43,761 nt of DNA from Nitrososphaerota archaeon. Lineage in GTDB: Archaea; Thermoproteota; Nitrososphaeria; Nitrososphaerales; CADDZS01. The translations under genes and the position numbers were made by a program. The stretch covers positions 1 to 43,761 of the forward strand of contig JAJPHP010000016.1 of NCBI GenBank assembly GCA_021325255.1, in the 5' to 3' direction. Of this stretch, positions 9,250 to 18,596 are shown piece by piece. Each line of letters starts with the position of its first letter. The first letter of the stretch is position 1. Under the pieces are notes generated by a model. That model saw only the letters and a list, made by a program, of their open reading frames with translations. It was not told where the DNA came from and searched no databases.

Positions 9250-10542
9250 ATGGTTCCTAGGTTTTCGACTCAGGAATACGCAAATAGATACAAGAAAGTT
9301 AGGCAGCAAATGAAAAGGCAGGGCATTGATTGCATCGTTGTGCCTAACTCCGAAAATATATTCTATCTCACCAATGTCAACTTCCTATATTTCGGCGCTT
9401 ACCTAGTATTTCCGCTCGAAGACGAGCCCGCTTTGTTCGTCAGCGATGTGTTGTTTGCTCCGCAGGAAAAAGTCGGTCAGACCCCGTCAAAGATAGGGCG
9501 TTACTGGGGTGGCGAACACACGACGACGGTCAAACTTTCTAGCATCATAGATGATATCCGTTCTGTCCCCGCCGAAACATTTCCTTCGGTTATTGCAGAG
9601 TGCCTCGCGCGCCTTGGTGTAGAAAAAGGAAAGATAGGAATAGCCGGCGCTGATGTAACCGTCACAGTCATGACTCAAAACGTGATAGGATATGGTTTGG
9701 TCGGAGATGTCGGTCCCGAAGGTCTGAATCACGGCTTTTACCAAGAGTTGAAGAGAAGGCTGCCGCTGGCGAATTTCGTTGACGCAACTGGCATATTGGC
9801 CGAAGTGAGGAGAACCAAGAGCGACGAGGAAATCGTATCGGTGAAAAGCGCTTGCGAAATAGCCGACCAGGCCGCCTTTGAAATACAAGATAAGATTAGG
9901 TCAGGGATAAGAGAAGACGAATTATTCGCGACCTACTGGCACAGCATTCTTTCGAAAGGGGGTCGCAATCGCTGGTTCATGGCTCTCACGACCCAGACAT
10001 CCAATCCAACGGACTTTGGCGGACACATCCAGCCTTACGATTATGTCCTTCGCGAAGGGGATATTTTCATCGGCGAGCTCGTGCCGGTATCGAGAGATGG
10101 CTACGCCGGCCACGTGGATCAAAGCCTAGTGCTTGGTGAGCCACGGAAAGAGATCTATTCAAAGTTGAATGAGGTGTGCATAGAAGCATTCAACGCCGTA
10201 TCGAAATCCTTGCGCCCAGGTGCTCGCTCTGAGGAGGTGTGCCGGGCAGGAGATGGACCTATCGCCGATGCAGGCCTAATTAGGGCTGCCCCACTCGCTT
10301 ACAGCATGGGTCTATGGGGGGCCGAGCCGCCCTTTGTCGGAGCGGCCGCCGATCCATATTCGGGAAGAGAGAAGGAAATACCCTTGCAAAAGGGGATGGT
10401 GATCGCCGTAGTTTCCCACGTTTACGACAAAACCACCCTGGCAGCCTTGCGCATCGGAGCTACCTACCTCATTACAGAAGGCGGCTCGCAGAGACTTACT
10501 ACTTACCCTGTCGACCCCGCGCTCAAAGCGATTGATCGTTGA
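9250..10542 (+). CDS. M24-fold protein lacking the metal site (creatinase-like or pseudoenzyme)
   Basis: 430 residues with both M24 domains: an N-terminal creatinase-type domain (~5-180) and a pita-bread domain (~190-420). Aligned by eye to Xaa-Pro dipeptidases, four of five metal ligands are changed: the first Asp is E276 (FIGELVP), D290 is kept (GHVDQS), the GHGIGL His is Y351 (AYSMGL), the EPG Glu is V388 (AVVSHVY) and the RIED Glu is G403 (LRIGA). The second active-site His is A358. Creatinase is the known metal-free member of this fold, so a hydrolase of a guanidino or amide substrate is possible, as is loss of catalysis. TTG 9244 lies six bases upstream of the chosen ATG. Confidence 0.82.
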   Translation: MVPRFSTQEYANRYKKVRQQMKRQGIDCIVVPNSENIFYLTNVNFLYFGAYLVFPLEDEPALFVSDVLFAPQEKVGQTPSKIGRYWGGEHTTTVKLSSIIDDIRSVPAETFPSVIAECLARLGVEKGKIGIAGADVTVTVMTQNVIGYGLVGDVGPEGLNHGFYQELKRRLPLANFVDATGILAEVRRTKSDEEIVSVKSACEIADQAAFEIQDKIRSGIREDELFATYWHSILSKGGRNRWFMALTTQTSNPTDFGGHIQPYDYVLREGDIFIGELVPVSRDGYAGHVDQSLVLGEPRKEIYSKLNEVCIEAFNAVSKSLRPGARSEEVCRAGDGPIADAGLIRAAPLAYSMGLWGAEPPFVGAAADPYSGREKEIPLQKGMVIAVVSHVYDKTTLAALRIGATYLITEGGSQRLTTYPVDPALKAIDR

Positions 10543-10560
10543 AACCTCTTTCCAAGCCTG

Positions 10561-11943
10561 CTACGTAACGGGTGACAACTGTTGCGTAGCCGGATCGTAG
10601 GTTGCTATCTTTACCCAGGTAAAGCCGCCAGTAGAGTTTGTTTGGATCTGATCAACCTCGTATGGCTCGGACGCCAGATCGCCATTGGCATCAAGTCTGT
10701 CGGGGCCCACCGCGCCATACATGTTTGATGCGACAGTTGATACAACAGCTTGTATTGCGGGCCCGGAATACTTGCCGGCCACGAGTATTGACATCAACCC
10801 GACTCTTGCCGAATCGTAGGCACTTTGCACTTGCGGTAGTGGTGCCCTCCCGTAGGCAGCCTTGAATTCGCTTACGAATTGCTGATAAACGTAGTTGCCA
10901 CTCGCGGCAGTCAGCGAAGAGGTCATGTTCACCTTCTCCATGAATTGTGCTACGCTAGCAGGAGCTTGCGGTGGAAGGAAGTTCGACGTGGGACAGTTAT
11001 CGTCGCAAAGCCAAGTCACCGAGGTTAACGTCGGGTCCACGCTCGCTTTCTGGAGGATATCCAAACCATCGGTTGTGTATGCGATGAAGAGTACGCCGGT
11101 GTGCGGGCCCGCAGCAGCTATATCAGAAGACAACTGCGAGACTTCTGCACTGTGATCGGTTTCACTTGGATTGTACTGGATCAAGTTGACGATTTTGCCT
11201 CCGCCTGCTGTGAAAGTTGTGTTAAAGCTTCCCAAGATGCTGTTTGCGTAATCGTTCTGTATGGTAATGGCAACTACTTTATTGATTCCGCGGCTGAGGG
11301 CCTCCTTTGCGATGGGCGGGCCCTGCGACACGGAAGTTGGTAGAAATCTGAAGATGTAATCGTTGGGTATGGCGAGTTGAAGGGCAGTGGAGCAGCACGC
11401 AAATTCAACCACGTGTTGCTGATCGACATAACTTTGCATCGCTTGTATTTCGCCGCTAGTTAAAGGGCCGAAGATAACTTGGACATGGTCACTCTGCACT
11501 AGGGTCTGTGCCGCCTGCAGTGCTGCGGAGGGGGTACTCTGAGTGTCAAGGACAATAGGTTGGAACCTTACCGAGCTGTTCTCACTTGCAAGAAGTGTGT
11601 TGGTGTCGTTAATCGCAAGAAGGACAGCGTCTTTCATATCCGTCCCATAATCAGCAATCGAACCAGTCAGTTCGTACGCAACACCCACAGGGATTGTTCC
11701 ACTAAGGCCGGTCCCGCCGCCACCTGATGTCAAAGTGACTGTCGACTGACCGGCAGTAACGGTGGCTGTAGATCCACCTACCGTGACTGTGGAACCACCT
11801 CCATTTTGTGTGATTGTGGTCGTGCTCCCTTTACCGGAGGAGGTCACCGCATATCCAACACCCGCACCTATTATCAGTCCGACTATGAGTAGAACCGCGC
11901 CTACCGCAGAAGAAATACTCGCTCTACTTGTGAATCTTCGCAT
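10561..11943 (-). CDS. Branched-chain amino acid-type ABC substrate-binding protein (LivJ-like)
   Basis: 460 residues of the Periplas_BP_6 type I binding-protein family, e.g. IPVGVAYELTGSIADYG, VQVIFGPLTSGEI and QNDYANSILGSF. The N-terminus has a basic patch (MRRFTSRAS), one hydrophobic helix (residues ~11-34, AVLLIVGLIIGAGVGYAV) and a ~50-residue Ser/Thr/Gly/Val linker. There is no lipobox Cys, so the protein is probably anchored by the helix or by pilin-type processing, as in several archaeal binding proteins. It binds amino acids, amides or aromatic acids outside the cell. No permease is adjacent. The livHMGF genes at 29.1-32.6 kb are the only candidate partners here. It is divergent from hyuA1, with a 239-bp region between holding both promoters. 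Confidence 0.86.
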   Translation of the reverse strand: MRRFTSRASISSAVGAVLLIVGLIIGAGVGYAVTSSGKGSTTTITQNGGGSTVTVGGSTATVTAGQSTVTLTSGGGGTGLSGTIPVGVAYELTGSIADYGTDMKDAVLLAINDTNTLLASENSSVRFQPIVLDTQSTPSAALQAAQTLVQSDHVQVIFGPLTSGEIQAMQSYVDQQHVVEFACCSTALQLAIPNDYIFRFLPTSVSQGPPIAKEALSRGINKVVAITIQNDYANSILGSFNTTFTAGGGKIVNLIQYNPSETDHSAEVSQLSSDIAAAGPHTGVLFIAYTTDGLDILQKASVDPTLTSVTWLCDDNCPTSNFLPPQAPASVAQFMEKVNMTSSLTAASGNYVYQQFVSEFKAAYGRAPLPQVQSAYDSARVGLMSILVAGKYSGPAIQAVVSTVASNMYGAVGPDRLDANGDLASEPYEVDQIQTNSTGGFTWVKIATYDPATQQLSPVT

Positions 11944-12182
11944 GGTGACTGCGTGGGCATCTCGAGCGATATTTATGCCTATCGACGCATCTCAAAAATG
12001 CCTTTCACAAAAAACCGCGAAATAGTAATTCTGCGATTTCACAAATGTAGCTCAATCTAACCACGAGTTTGCACTATCCTACCACGATTCCCTTGGGTCA
12101 GAACGTTTTCAAGAGCTGCATGGTCATTGCCGTGGCCAAGAGATGGAAAATCTCTTATGATTACTAACCGAGTGCGGCAACA

Positions 12183-14267
12183 ATGCTGAGCCTTGGCATC
12201 GACATCGGTGGAACCTTCACCGATTTCGTAGCTTTCGAAGACGAGACAAGTGTGATTTCATCATGGAAATCGCTTTCGACTCCCAAAGACCCTTGTCGAG
12301 GACTCTTTTCCGGGATGGACGAATTCTTGGCGAAGCTTGGAGTAGATGCGAGTAGAATTAGGCGAATAGTACACGGTACGACGATCGGCTCCAACGCTCT
12401 GATTGAAAGGAAAGGGGCCAGAACGGCCTTCATCACAACAAAGGGTTTCAGGGATATTCTATACATTGGCCGCGAAGATAGATACGACGCGTATGACCTT
12501 CAAATCAGGTTTAGCGAGCCCCTCATACCGAGGCATCTGTGCGTTGAAGCTGACGAGCGGACTGACTTCAAGGGTAGCGTATTGAAGCAATTGGATGAAG
12601 GGGAGGCACGACGAATCCTATCACATTTAGTTGACGACCTCGAAGTCCAGTCGGTTGCCGTATCATTCTTGCACTCTTATGCAAATCCCCTAAATGAAAG
12701 GACACTGGAAAGAGCGGCTCGCGACTTTCCAACTATTTCTGTATCAATATCCTCTTCGGTTCTCCCCGCCATAAGAGAATACGAACGCTCGGTGACTACG
12801 GTTGCAGATGCTTTCATAAAACCGCTAGTTGCAGAGTACCTAAACAAGCTAGAAAATGGTCTTCTGGAAAGAAGGTTTCAGGGAGATCTGTACATAATGA
12901 GCTGCAGTGGAGGTTTAATGCGGCCGAATGTAGCAAGGTCTTTCCCCGTACGCCTACTAGAATCAGGGCCAGCAGCAGGCGTAATAGGGGCTAACCATAT
13001 TGGGCGTTCGGTTTTTTCGAAGAATGTACTGGCCTTTGATATGGGTGGCACCACCTCCAAAGGATGCTTTGTCGTCGGCGGGGTCGCCGAAAAAGTCGAG
13101 GAGTTTGAAGTAGCAAGAATACACAGATTCAAGCGTGGCAGTGGAATACCCATCCGCACGCCGGCTCTCAATCTAATCGAGATCGGAGGTGGAGGGGGAA
13201 GTATTGTCAACGTGGATGAACGAGAAGTCCTGCAGGTCGGCCCTCAGAGTGTTGGGGCGGACCCCGGTCCTGCCTGTTATTCCCTTGGTGGAGAGGAGCC
13301 AACCATCACTGACGCAAATCTCATCTTGGGCTATTTGAATCCGAATTACTTCCTTGGTGGTCGTATGAAACTCTCGTTGGAGAAAGCTTCTTCTGCTTTC
13401 AAAACAGCTATTTGCTCCCGCCTTGGCATTTCGACTGCAGAGGCCGCCTGGGCCGCTTACAATGTTGTGAATGAGAACATTGCTGCCGCATTTCGATTGC
13501 ACGCATCAGAAAGAGGGCTCGATTACCGAAATTTCACGATGATCTCTTCCGGCGGTTGCGGTCCGATGCATGCGTGCGAAGTTGCAAGAAAGCTAATGAT
13601 CGATCGAGTCGTGTTTCCTCTAAGATCAGGCGTCATGTCTGCTTTAGGATTATTGGCCGCACCGTTGACATTTGAATTTTCGAAGACAAAAATATCAACG
13701 CTCGAAGAAACAAACGAAGACGAGTATTATTCCACCTTCAACTCTATGCTTGAAGAAGGAAAGAAGATCCTAAACAACGCCGGAGTGGATGATTCCCAAA
13801 TAGAATCTACACGTCGGCTGGATGTGAGGTACGCAGGACAGGGCTGGGAGGTCGAGCTAAATCTGGGTCCCTTGTTCGACCTAATGCAATGTAAGGAAGA
13901 ATTTCGCGAATTGCGTTCCAAATTTGAGCACTTTTACAGAGCTCTCTACATCGTTAGTTTCCCTTCAGCGCCGTTGGAATTGGTGAACTATAAGATGACC
14001 GTATCAGGCCCCGGGCCGCAAGTGCAGCCGAATCACCAGGAGGTTGAGGGGTTAAAAAATCAGGTAAAGACATTTCGATCGGCGTATCTAGGCGGCCCCC
14101 GCTTCGTTGAAATCCCTGTCTACAATCGTTATTCTCTAACTCCGAGGACGATACTGAGGGGCCCGGCAGTAGTGGAAGAGGTCGAGTCGACCTGTGTTAT
14201 CACCGAAAAGACAAACGCAGAGGTTGATGAATCGCTGAATCTCATTGTGGAGATTGATAATAATTGA
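12183..14267 (+). CDS. hyuA: Hydantoinase/5-oxoprolinase family, ATP-binding subunit A (copy 1)
   Basis: 694 residues of the HyuA family. Hydant_A_N spans ~4-180 with the phosphate loop GIDIGGTFTDF and HGTTIGSN, the central actin-like domain ~200-490 has AFDMGGTTSKG and EIGGGGGSI, and a C-terminal domain has RYAGQGWEVELNLG. With subunit B it opens cyclic amides (N-methylhydantoin, 5-oxoproline) using ATP, or carboxylates ketones in the acetophenone carboxylase branch. A TATA-like CTCTTATGATT about 26 nt upstream suggests a leaderless message from the ATG. The gene overlaps hyuB1 by four bases, as expected for subunits of one complex. Confidence 0.9.
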   Translation: MLSLGIDIGGTFTDFVAFEDETSVISSWKSLSTPKDPCRGLFSGMDEFLAKLGVDASRIRRIVHGTTIGSNALIERKGARTAFITTKGFRDILYIGREDRYDAYDLQIRFSEPLIPRHLCVEADERTDFKGSVLKQLDEGEARRILSHLVDDLEVQSVAVSFLHSYANPLNERTLERAARDFPTISVSISSSVLPAIREYERSVTTVADAFIKPLVAEYLNKLENGLLERRFQGDLYIMSCSGGLMRPNVARSFPVRLLESGPAAGVIGANHIGRSVFSKNVLAFDMGGTTSKGCFVVGGVAEKVEEFEVARIHRFKRGSGIPIRTPALNLIEIGGGGGSIVNVDEREVLQVGPQSVGADPGPACYSLGGEEPTITDANLILGYLNPNYFLGGRMKLSLEKASSAFKTAICSRLGISTAEAAWAAYNVVNENIAAAFRLHASERGLDYRNFTMISSGGCGPMHACEVARKLMIDRVVFPLRSGVMSALGLLAAPLTFEFSKTKISTLEETNEDEYYSTFNSMLEEGKKILNNAGVDDSQIESTRRLDVRYAGQGWEVELNLGPLFDLMQCKEEFRELRSKFEHFYRALYIVSFPSAPLELVNYKMTVSGPGPQVQPNHQEVEGLKNQVKTFRSAYLGGPRFVEIPVYNRYSLTPRTILRGPAVVEEVESTCVITEKTNAEVDESLNLIVEIDNN

Positions 14268-15922
14268 AAGGCGGAAGTCTTTCACCGGTTGACGTTGGAA
14301 TAGTTTGGGACAGGCTGATTACGATATCTGATGAAGTCTTCAACACGATAGTCAGAACCGCCTTTTCAGTCGTCGTCAGGGAGAGCAGGGACGCCTGTGT
14401 TGTCATAATGGATGCAGAAGGGAGATCAATAGCCCAAAGTTCGCAGAGCCTGCCCGGATTCTTGGGAGTGGTACCAACTACCACCAGACATATGCTGTGC
14501 AAATTTCCAAAGAATAAGATTTCACCAGGCGATGTGCTGGCCACGAACGATCCGTGGATGGGGCCTGGTCAGCTGAATGACATCGTGATTGTTACTCCAA
14601 TATTTGCCGAGGGTGAAATAGTCTCATTCGCGGGCACAGTCAGCCACCTGCCGGACATCGGAGGAGCCGGATACTCCGCATCTTCAAGGGAAGTGTATGA
14701 GGAAGGACTGAACATACCAGTTTCCAAAATCATGGTCGAAGGGGAGATCAACGACCAGGTCTTCGACTTCATACAGAGCAACGTTCGGATGCAAGATCAG
14801 GTAACTGGAGACATCAAAGCTGCCATCTCTGCTGGTAGGGTGTGCACGAAGAGAATCGAAGGATTGGTTGAGGCACTCACTTTTTCGGGATTCGAGGAAA
14901 TCTGCAGGGAAATACTAGGCAGATCCAAGTCCTTGGTGCTTAAGAAGATCTCGGAGATGCCACGAGGTGTCTACGAGGACACGATTTGCCTAGAATCCAA
15001 CAGTTCCACAGTTCGCATCAATTGTAGAATAAGCATTGAGGAAAGTGGAATTATGGTCGACTTCGCCGGCACGAGCCCCCAGGTTGCTGAGGCTATCAAT
15101 GTCCCGCTAACGTTTACTGCAGCATGGACCTGCTATGCAGTAAAATCTGCGATTTCTCCGACTATCCCGAACAATCAGGCGAGCTCCGATCTTGTAACCA
15201 TATCGGCTCCAGAGGGCTCGATTCTAAACGCGAAAAGGCCGGCACCCGTCGCCGCCCGCCATCTCGTAGGGCACCTCCTGCCGCCGGTTGTTTTTGGTGC
15301 ATTATCGAAGCCGATTCCATCGCAAGTCATGGCCGACTCTGCTGGCTTTTCGGTCGTCTACTTTTACGGAAAGAATCCTCGCGGTGAGGAGTATGCAGTT
15401 GAGCTTGATACTAATGGAGGACTGGGTGCCACGTTCAATAGTGACGGAAGGAGCACTAGGGGGTTTCCCACACTTGCTCCAAACATTCCGATTGAGGTTT
15501 GGGAGTACGAGACAGGACTTTTATTCGAATCTAAGAGATTGCGGCCCGACTCAGGAGGGGCGGGAGAATCTCAGGGCGGTCAAGGCCAAATTGTCGAAAT
15601 TAGGAACCGTTCAACTCAGCCTGTTGTTGCTTCTGTTACAATAAGCAAAACACAGTTCCCAGCAAGAGGATTCTTGGACGGTAAGGATGGCGCTGTTAAG
15701 GCAGTTTTTATTGATGGATCGATAATCCATCCTCGAAGAAATCACATATTAAACCCTAATCAAGTCCTGAGAATCGAAGACGGCGGAGGCGGCGGATTCG
15801 GCCCGCCGAGCCGAAGAGATACCGCTAGAATCGAGGAGGATCTAACTAACGGCATAATTTCTTCGAAATTCGCGGAAGAGAAGTACAACTATTTCGGCAG
15901 AAACCGATCAATTCGGTTCTGA
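14264..15922 (+). CDS. hyuB: Hydantoinase B / 5-oxoprolinase family, catalytic subunit B (copy 1)
   Basis: 552 residues of the HyuB family, close to full length. It starts at TTG inside the hyuA1 stop (TTGA overlap). Motifs: WDRLITISDEVFNTIVRTAFS, NDPWMGPGQLND, GTVSHLPDIGG and the C-terminal DGGGGGFGPPSRR. At residue 103 it has Gln where most relatives, including copy 2 in this window, have His (GTGHLYD). That residue is in a metal-ligand region of family structures, so substrate or metal use may differ. With HyuA1 it should form an ATP-dependent cyclic amidohydrolase. The next gene, an amidohydrolase, follows 38 nt later on the same strand. Confidence 0.88.
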   Translation: MKGGSLSPVDVGIVWDRLITISDEVFNTIVRTAFSVVVRESRDACVVIMDAEGRSIAQSSQSLPGFLGVVPTTTRHMLCKFPKNKISPGDVLATNDPWMGPGQLNDIVIVTPIFAEGEIVSFAGTVSHLPDIGGAGYSASSREVYEEGLNIPVSKIMVEGEINDQVFDFIQSNVRMQDQVTGDIKAAISAGRVCTKRIEGLVEALTFSGFEEICREILGRSKSLVLKKISEMPRGVYEDTICLESNSSTVRINCRISIEESGIMVDFAGTSPQVAEAINVPLTFTAAWTCYAVKSAISPTIPNNQASSDLVTISAPEGSILNAKRPAPVAARHLVGHLLPPVVFGALSKPIPSQVMADSAGFSVVYFYGKNPRGEEYAVELDTNGGLGATFNSDGRSTRGFPTLAPNIPIEVWEYETGLLFESKRLRPDSGGAGESQGGQGQIVEIRNRSTQPVVASVTISKTQFPARGFLDGKDGAVKAVFIDGSIIHPRRNHILNPNQVLRIEDGGGGGFGPPSRRDTARIEEDLTNGIISSKFAEEKYNYFGRNRSIRF

Positions 15923-15960
15923 CCAGATGGAAAAAGGCCGGAAGAGGCGTTTCAATCTTC

Positions 15961-17340
15961 TTGGTAGATTTGCTTATCAAAAATGCTCTTGTGGTTACAC
16001 TTGATCGTGAGAGACGAATTCTCAGAGATGGTACAATCGTCGTAGACGATGGCAGAATCGTTGACGTAGGCAAATCAGACGAACTGCGGAGAAAATACGC
16101 TGCGGAGGAGACTGTCGACGCAAGCAACAAAATTGTGTTGCCTGGTTTCGTGGACAGCCATACCCACGTGAGCGCTGAGCAATTAGTTCGAGGCATTGTT
16201 CCAGACGACATACCCGGCAAGCAATGGTTTGATTGGACTTCGCGAATTTATTCGGAAGTAAAGGAAGAGGACGAATACTATTCTAGCCTCATATCTTTTA
16301 TCGAGTGCGTGCAGACGGGGACAACGACAGTCTGCGATGGAGGTACCGTTCACTCACTAGCACAGGTTGCCCGCGCAATGCAAAGCATCGGGATAAGGGG
16401 TGTAATCGGGAAGTGGTGTTGGGATATCCCAAAGGAGCCAAAAAGAATGTCTCAAACGACCAATGAAGCTTTAGAGAGTCTTCGGGCCTCTGTCTCTCTG
16501 AATTCGACGCTTCCGCCCAAGGTCAAGGTGTGGCCGATGCTGATTGGCGGTTATCCATTGCGCTGCACCGATGAGCTAATCTGTGGTGCAAAGGGAATAG
16601 CGGATAGAAGCGGGCTAGGACTTAGCATGCATCAGAATACCGTTCAGCGAGAAGTTGAGGCATCGCTTGAAAAAACAGGGAAGAAGCCAATCTGCCATTT
16701 TGAGGACTTGGGAATTCTTGATCAAAACCTCAGACTGGTGCACATGATCCACACTAGTGATGAAGAGATTGAGCTCTTAGCAAAGCGAGAGGTCAAAATC
16801 GTACATTGTAATACGACCGCACTACGGATGGGATATGGCGCAACAAAGGTCGGGAAAATTCCCGAAATGATTCAGAAGGGGGTATGTGTCTCGCTGGGCT
16901 GCGACGGCACCAACTCATCTAATCACGTCGACATGACAAGGGCGATTTACCTGGCAGCCGGCCTATACAAGGATGCGAGAATGGATACGAGCATGATTCC
17001 CGCGGAAATGGCCCTTGAGATGGCAACCATAAACGGCGCAAAGTCAATACTACAGCAAAATGAAATTGGGTCTATCGAAAAAGGAAAGAGGGCCGATATC
17101 ATAATGTTTGATAGGAGGAGAGTTGAATGGTTTCCGCTTTTCAATGTGGTCAACACTCTTGTCTACACAGCTAACGGTAACAGCGTCGACACGGTCTACG
17201 TCGAGGGGGAACCAGTGATGGAAAGAGGGATTTTGAAAAATGTCAACGAACTCGAGGTCTTCGAAAAGGTCCAAGAACTCGGTCAAGATCTGCTCCAGAG
17301 GGCAGGGCTACCACTTACGTCAAAGTGGAGTGTGTACTAA
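15961..17340 (+). CDS. Amidohydrolase, cytosine deaminase/TRZ-ATZ type
   Basis: 459 residues with a split beta-sandwich around a TIM barrel. The N-terminal LLIKNALVVTLD and PGFVDSHTHV (H67, H69) are typical. The barrel continues with LSMHQNT (His), VKIVHCNTTAL (His) and LGCDGTNSSNHVD (metal Asp). The C-terminal GSIEKGKRADIIMFD is the family signature. Members deaminate guanine, cytosine, S-adenosylhomocysteine, triazines or creatinine. Start TTG 15961. Its position right after hyuAB suggests a deaminase that makes or prepares the hydantoinase substrate, though this is inference. Confidence 0.88.
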   Translation: MVDLLIKNALVVTLDRERRILRDGTIVVDDGRIVDVGKSDELRRKYAAEETVDASNKIVLPGFVDSHTHVSAEQLVRGIVPDDIPGKQWFDWTSRIYSEVKEEDEYYSSLISFIECVQTGTTTVCDGGTVHSLAQVARAMQSIGIRGVIGKWCWDIPKEPKRMSQTTNEALESLRASVSLNSTLPPKVKVWPMLIGGYPLRCTDELICGAKGIADRSGLGLSMHQNTVQREVEASLEKTGKKPICHFEDLGILDQNLRLVHMIHTSDEEIELLAKREVKIVHCNTTALRMGYGATKVGKIPEMIQKGVCVSLGCDGTNSSNHVDMTRAIYLAAGLYKDARMDTSMIPAEMALEMATINGAKSILQQNEIGSIEKGKRADIIMFDRRRVEWFPLFNVVNTLVYTANGNSVDTVYVEGEPVMERGILKNVNELEVFEKVQELGQDLLQRAGLPLTSKWSVY

Positions 17341-17348
17341 GCTTTTCT

Positions 17349-17648
17349 TCACTTGTAGGAAACCGCGTCGTAGTGCTCTACGTCTGGCATACCAGCTAGT
17401 TGCGATTTTTCTTCCGGATCTATTCTAGCGCTTTTCCACTTAGGGCCGGTAAACTTTCTGAGCGATCTTTGATCCTTCCACACTGTCACAATGAGAAAAT
17501 TCTTTTGATTGTTTCTTTCTCGGCCATATAGCCATGAAATGCACCCAGGCTGCTTCTTCAGAATAGGGGTAGCGTGGTTCTTCAAAAATTCCAGAAATCG
17601 ACCCTCTTGACCTCGTCTAGTTCTGCAACGCCACACACGGATTATCAA
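17349..17648 (-). CDS. Small antibiotic-biosynthesis-monooxygenase (ABM)-like protein
   Basis: 99 residues with the ferredoxin-like dimeric alpha/beta-barrel pattern: IIRVWRCRTRRGQEGRFLEF, then PGCISWLYGRE, then FLIVTVWKDQRSLRKF. In this family such proteins are cofactor-free monooxygenases, haem oxygenases or small accessory proteins, and the function is not predictable. It is convergent with the amidohydrolase gene, whose stop is 8 nt away. Confidence 0.65.
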   Translation of the reverse strand: MIIRVWRCRTRRGQEGRFLEFLKNHATPILKKQPGCISWLYGRERNNQKNFLIVTVWKDQRSLRKFTGPKWKSARIDPEEKSQLAGMPDVEHYDAVSYK

Positions 17649-17848
17649 TGGGAAACCTGATCCTCTTTTTCTACCATGTTAAAATTGCTTCGCTTAATAG
17701 ATACATACTAGTCAATCACGGTGTGAAATCAGGAGATGCGTCATAAGGTCAGTTTCCTCATTCCTACGTTCAACCAGATAGTGGAATATGAGAGTCGAAT
17801 GATGCGACCGAGCGATATTGATGTGTATTTTTACAGACTGAAAGGTCT

Positions 17849-17852
17849 AAGT
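17849..17852 (+). repeat. Target-site duplication AAGT, left copy (right copy 18598-18601)
   Basis: AAGT precedes the insertion sequence and recurs directly after it at 18598-18601. Deleting the element plus one copy restores the isomerase reading frame, which supports these as the true target duplicates. Confidence 0.65.
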
Positions 17853-17869
17853 GAGGATGTCAAGTTATC
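17853..17869 (+). repeat. Left terminal inverted repeat of the 745-bp IS
   Basis: GAGGATGTCAAGTTATC, identical to the reverse complement of 18580-18596. Confidence 0.85.
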
Positions 17870-17957
17870 CATTTCCGGTAAGGATGTTTTGCATCCTTAC
17901 GAATGTCACAAGATAACTTGCTATTGAATGCATGCTGGAATGGAATGGAATGGGAAT

Positions 17958-18503
17958 TTATTGTAGAATCGCTTGGTTTTCTGCTTTAAGAAAGATATTG
18001 AACCATGATTCCACCGGGTTTCGCTCGCCAAACGTCACCTGTTTGTATCGCAGTCCCAGGTGTTCTAAAACTCCCGGATACCACGGTCCATGATCAATGA
18101 GGATGAGCGGCCTGTTCGAGCAGTACTTCAGAACCTCTTTCAGGAAGAAGATCGCATCGAGCTCTCCACGTCCGAATCTGGCTTTCAGTGCCAGGACCTC
18201 GTATCTTTTCACGTCTATCGCGCTCCATATGAAGAGAAATCTTCTGCCTGAAACCCTTAATTTTGTCTCATCCACTGCTACAATCGACCTGTGAATCTTC
18301 TCTGGCTCAGGAAGGATTGTACCAATCTTTCGATACCACAGCCTGACTGATTCATGGGAGAACACGCAGAAGAGCCCCCATTGCGAGTGAGGTTCTCCTG
18401 TAGGATAGTCCCAGATGGTAGAGCAGGGCAGCTAGAAGCTTTACCTCTGGGTCAAATCCTGTTCTTCTTCTTCTGAAAGATCTCTCCTACTCTTAGCTGC
18501 CAT
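17958..18503 (-). pseudogene. DDE transposase of the 745-bp IS, frameshifted
   Basis: The C-terminal part (17958-18365) keeps all three acidic residues: AVDETKL (Asp), LILIDHGPWYPG (Asp) and GERNPVESWF (Glu), the pattern of short IS6/IS240-type integrase-like transposases. Upstream, GFDPEVKLLAALLYHLGLSYRRTS is in another frame that joins by a one-base shift near 18363-18367, and the first codons (MAAKSRRDLSEEEE, from ATG 18503) are in a third frame that shifts near an AAG/GAA run at about 18460-18475. Two frameshifts make it inactive unless expressed by slippage. Confidence 0.8.
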
Positions 18504-18579
18504 GATTTCGAAAGGAGCTTGTCTTTCGTTCATGGCAGCAGGGGATCAATCGTCATCTTGGCCATAAAGCGTACGGCCA

Positions 18580-18596
18580 GATAACTTGACATCCTC
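18580..18596 (-). repeat. Right terminal inverted repeat of the 745-bp IS
   Basis: GATAACTTGACATCCTC, the exact reverse complement of 17853-17869. Confidence 0.85.

Noticed and set aside
17878..17900. 9-bp hairpin as a terminator or IS200/IS605-type end
   Set aside because: The element has DDE transposase and true inverted repeats, so it is not IS200/IS605. It may be a terminator inside the IS but no T-run follows.
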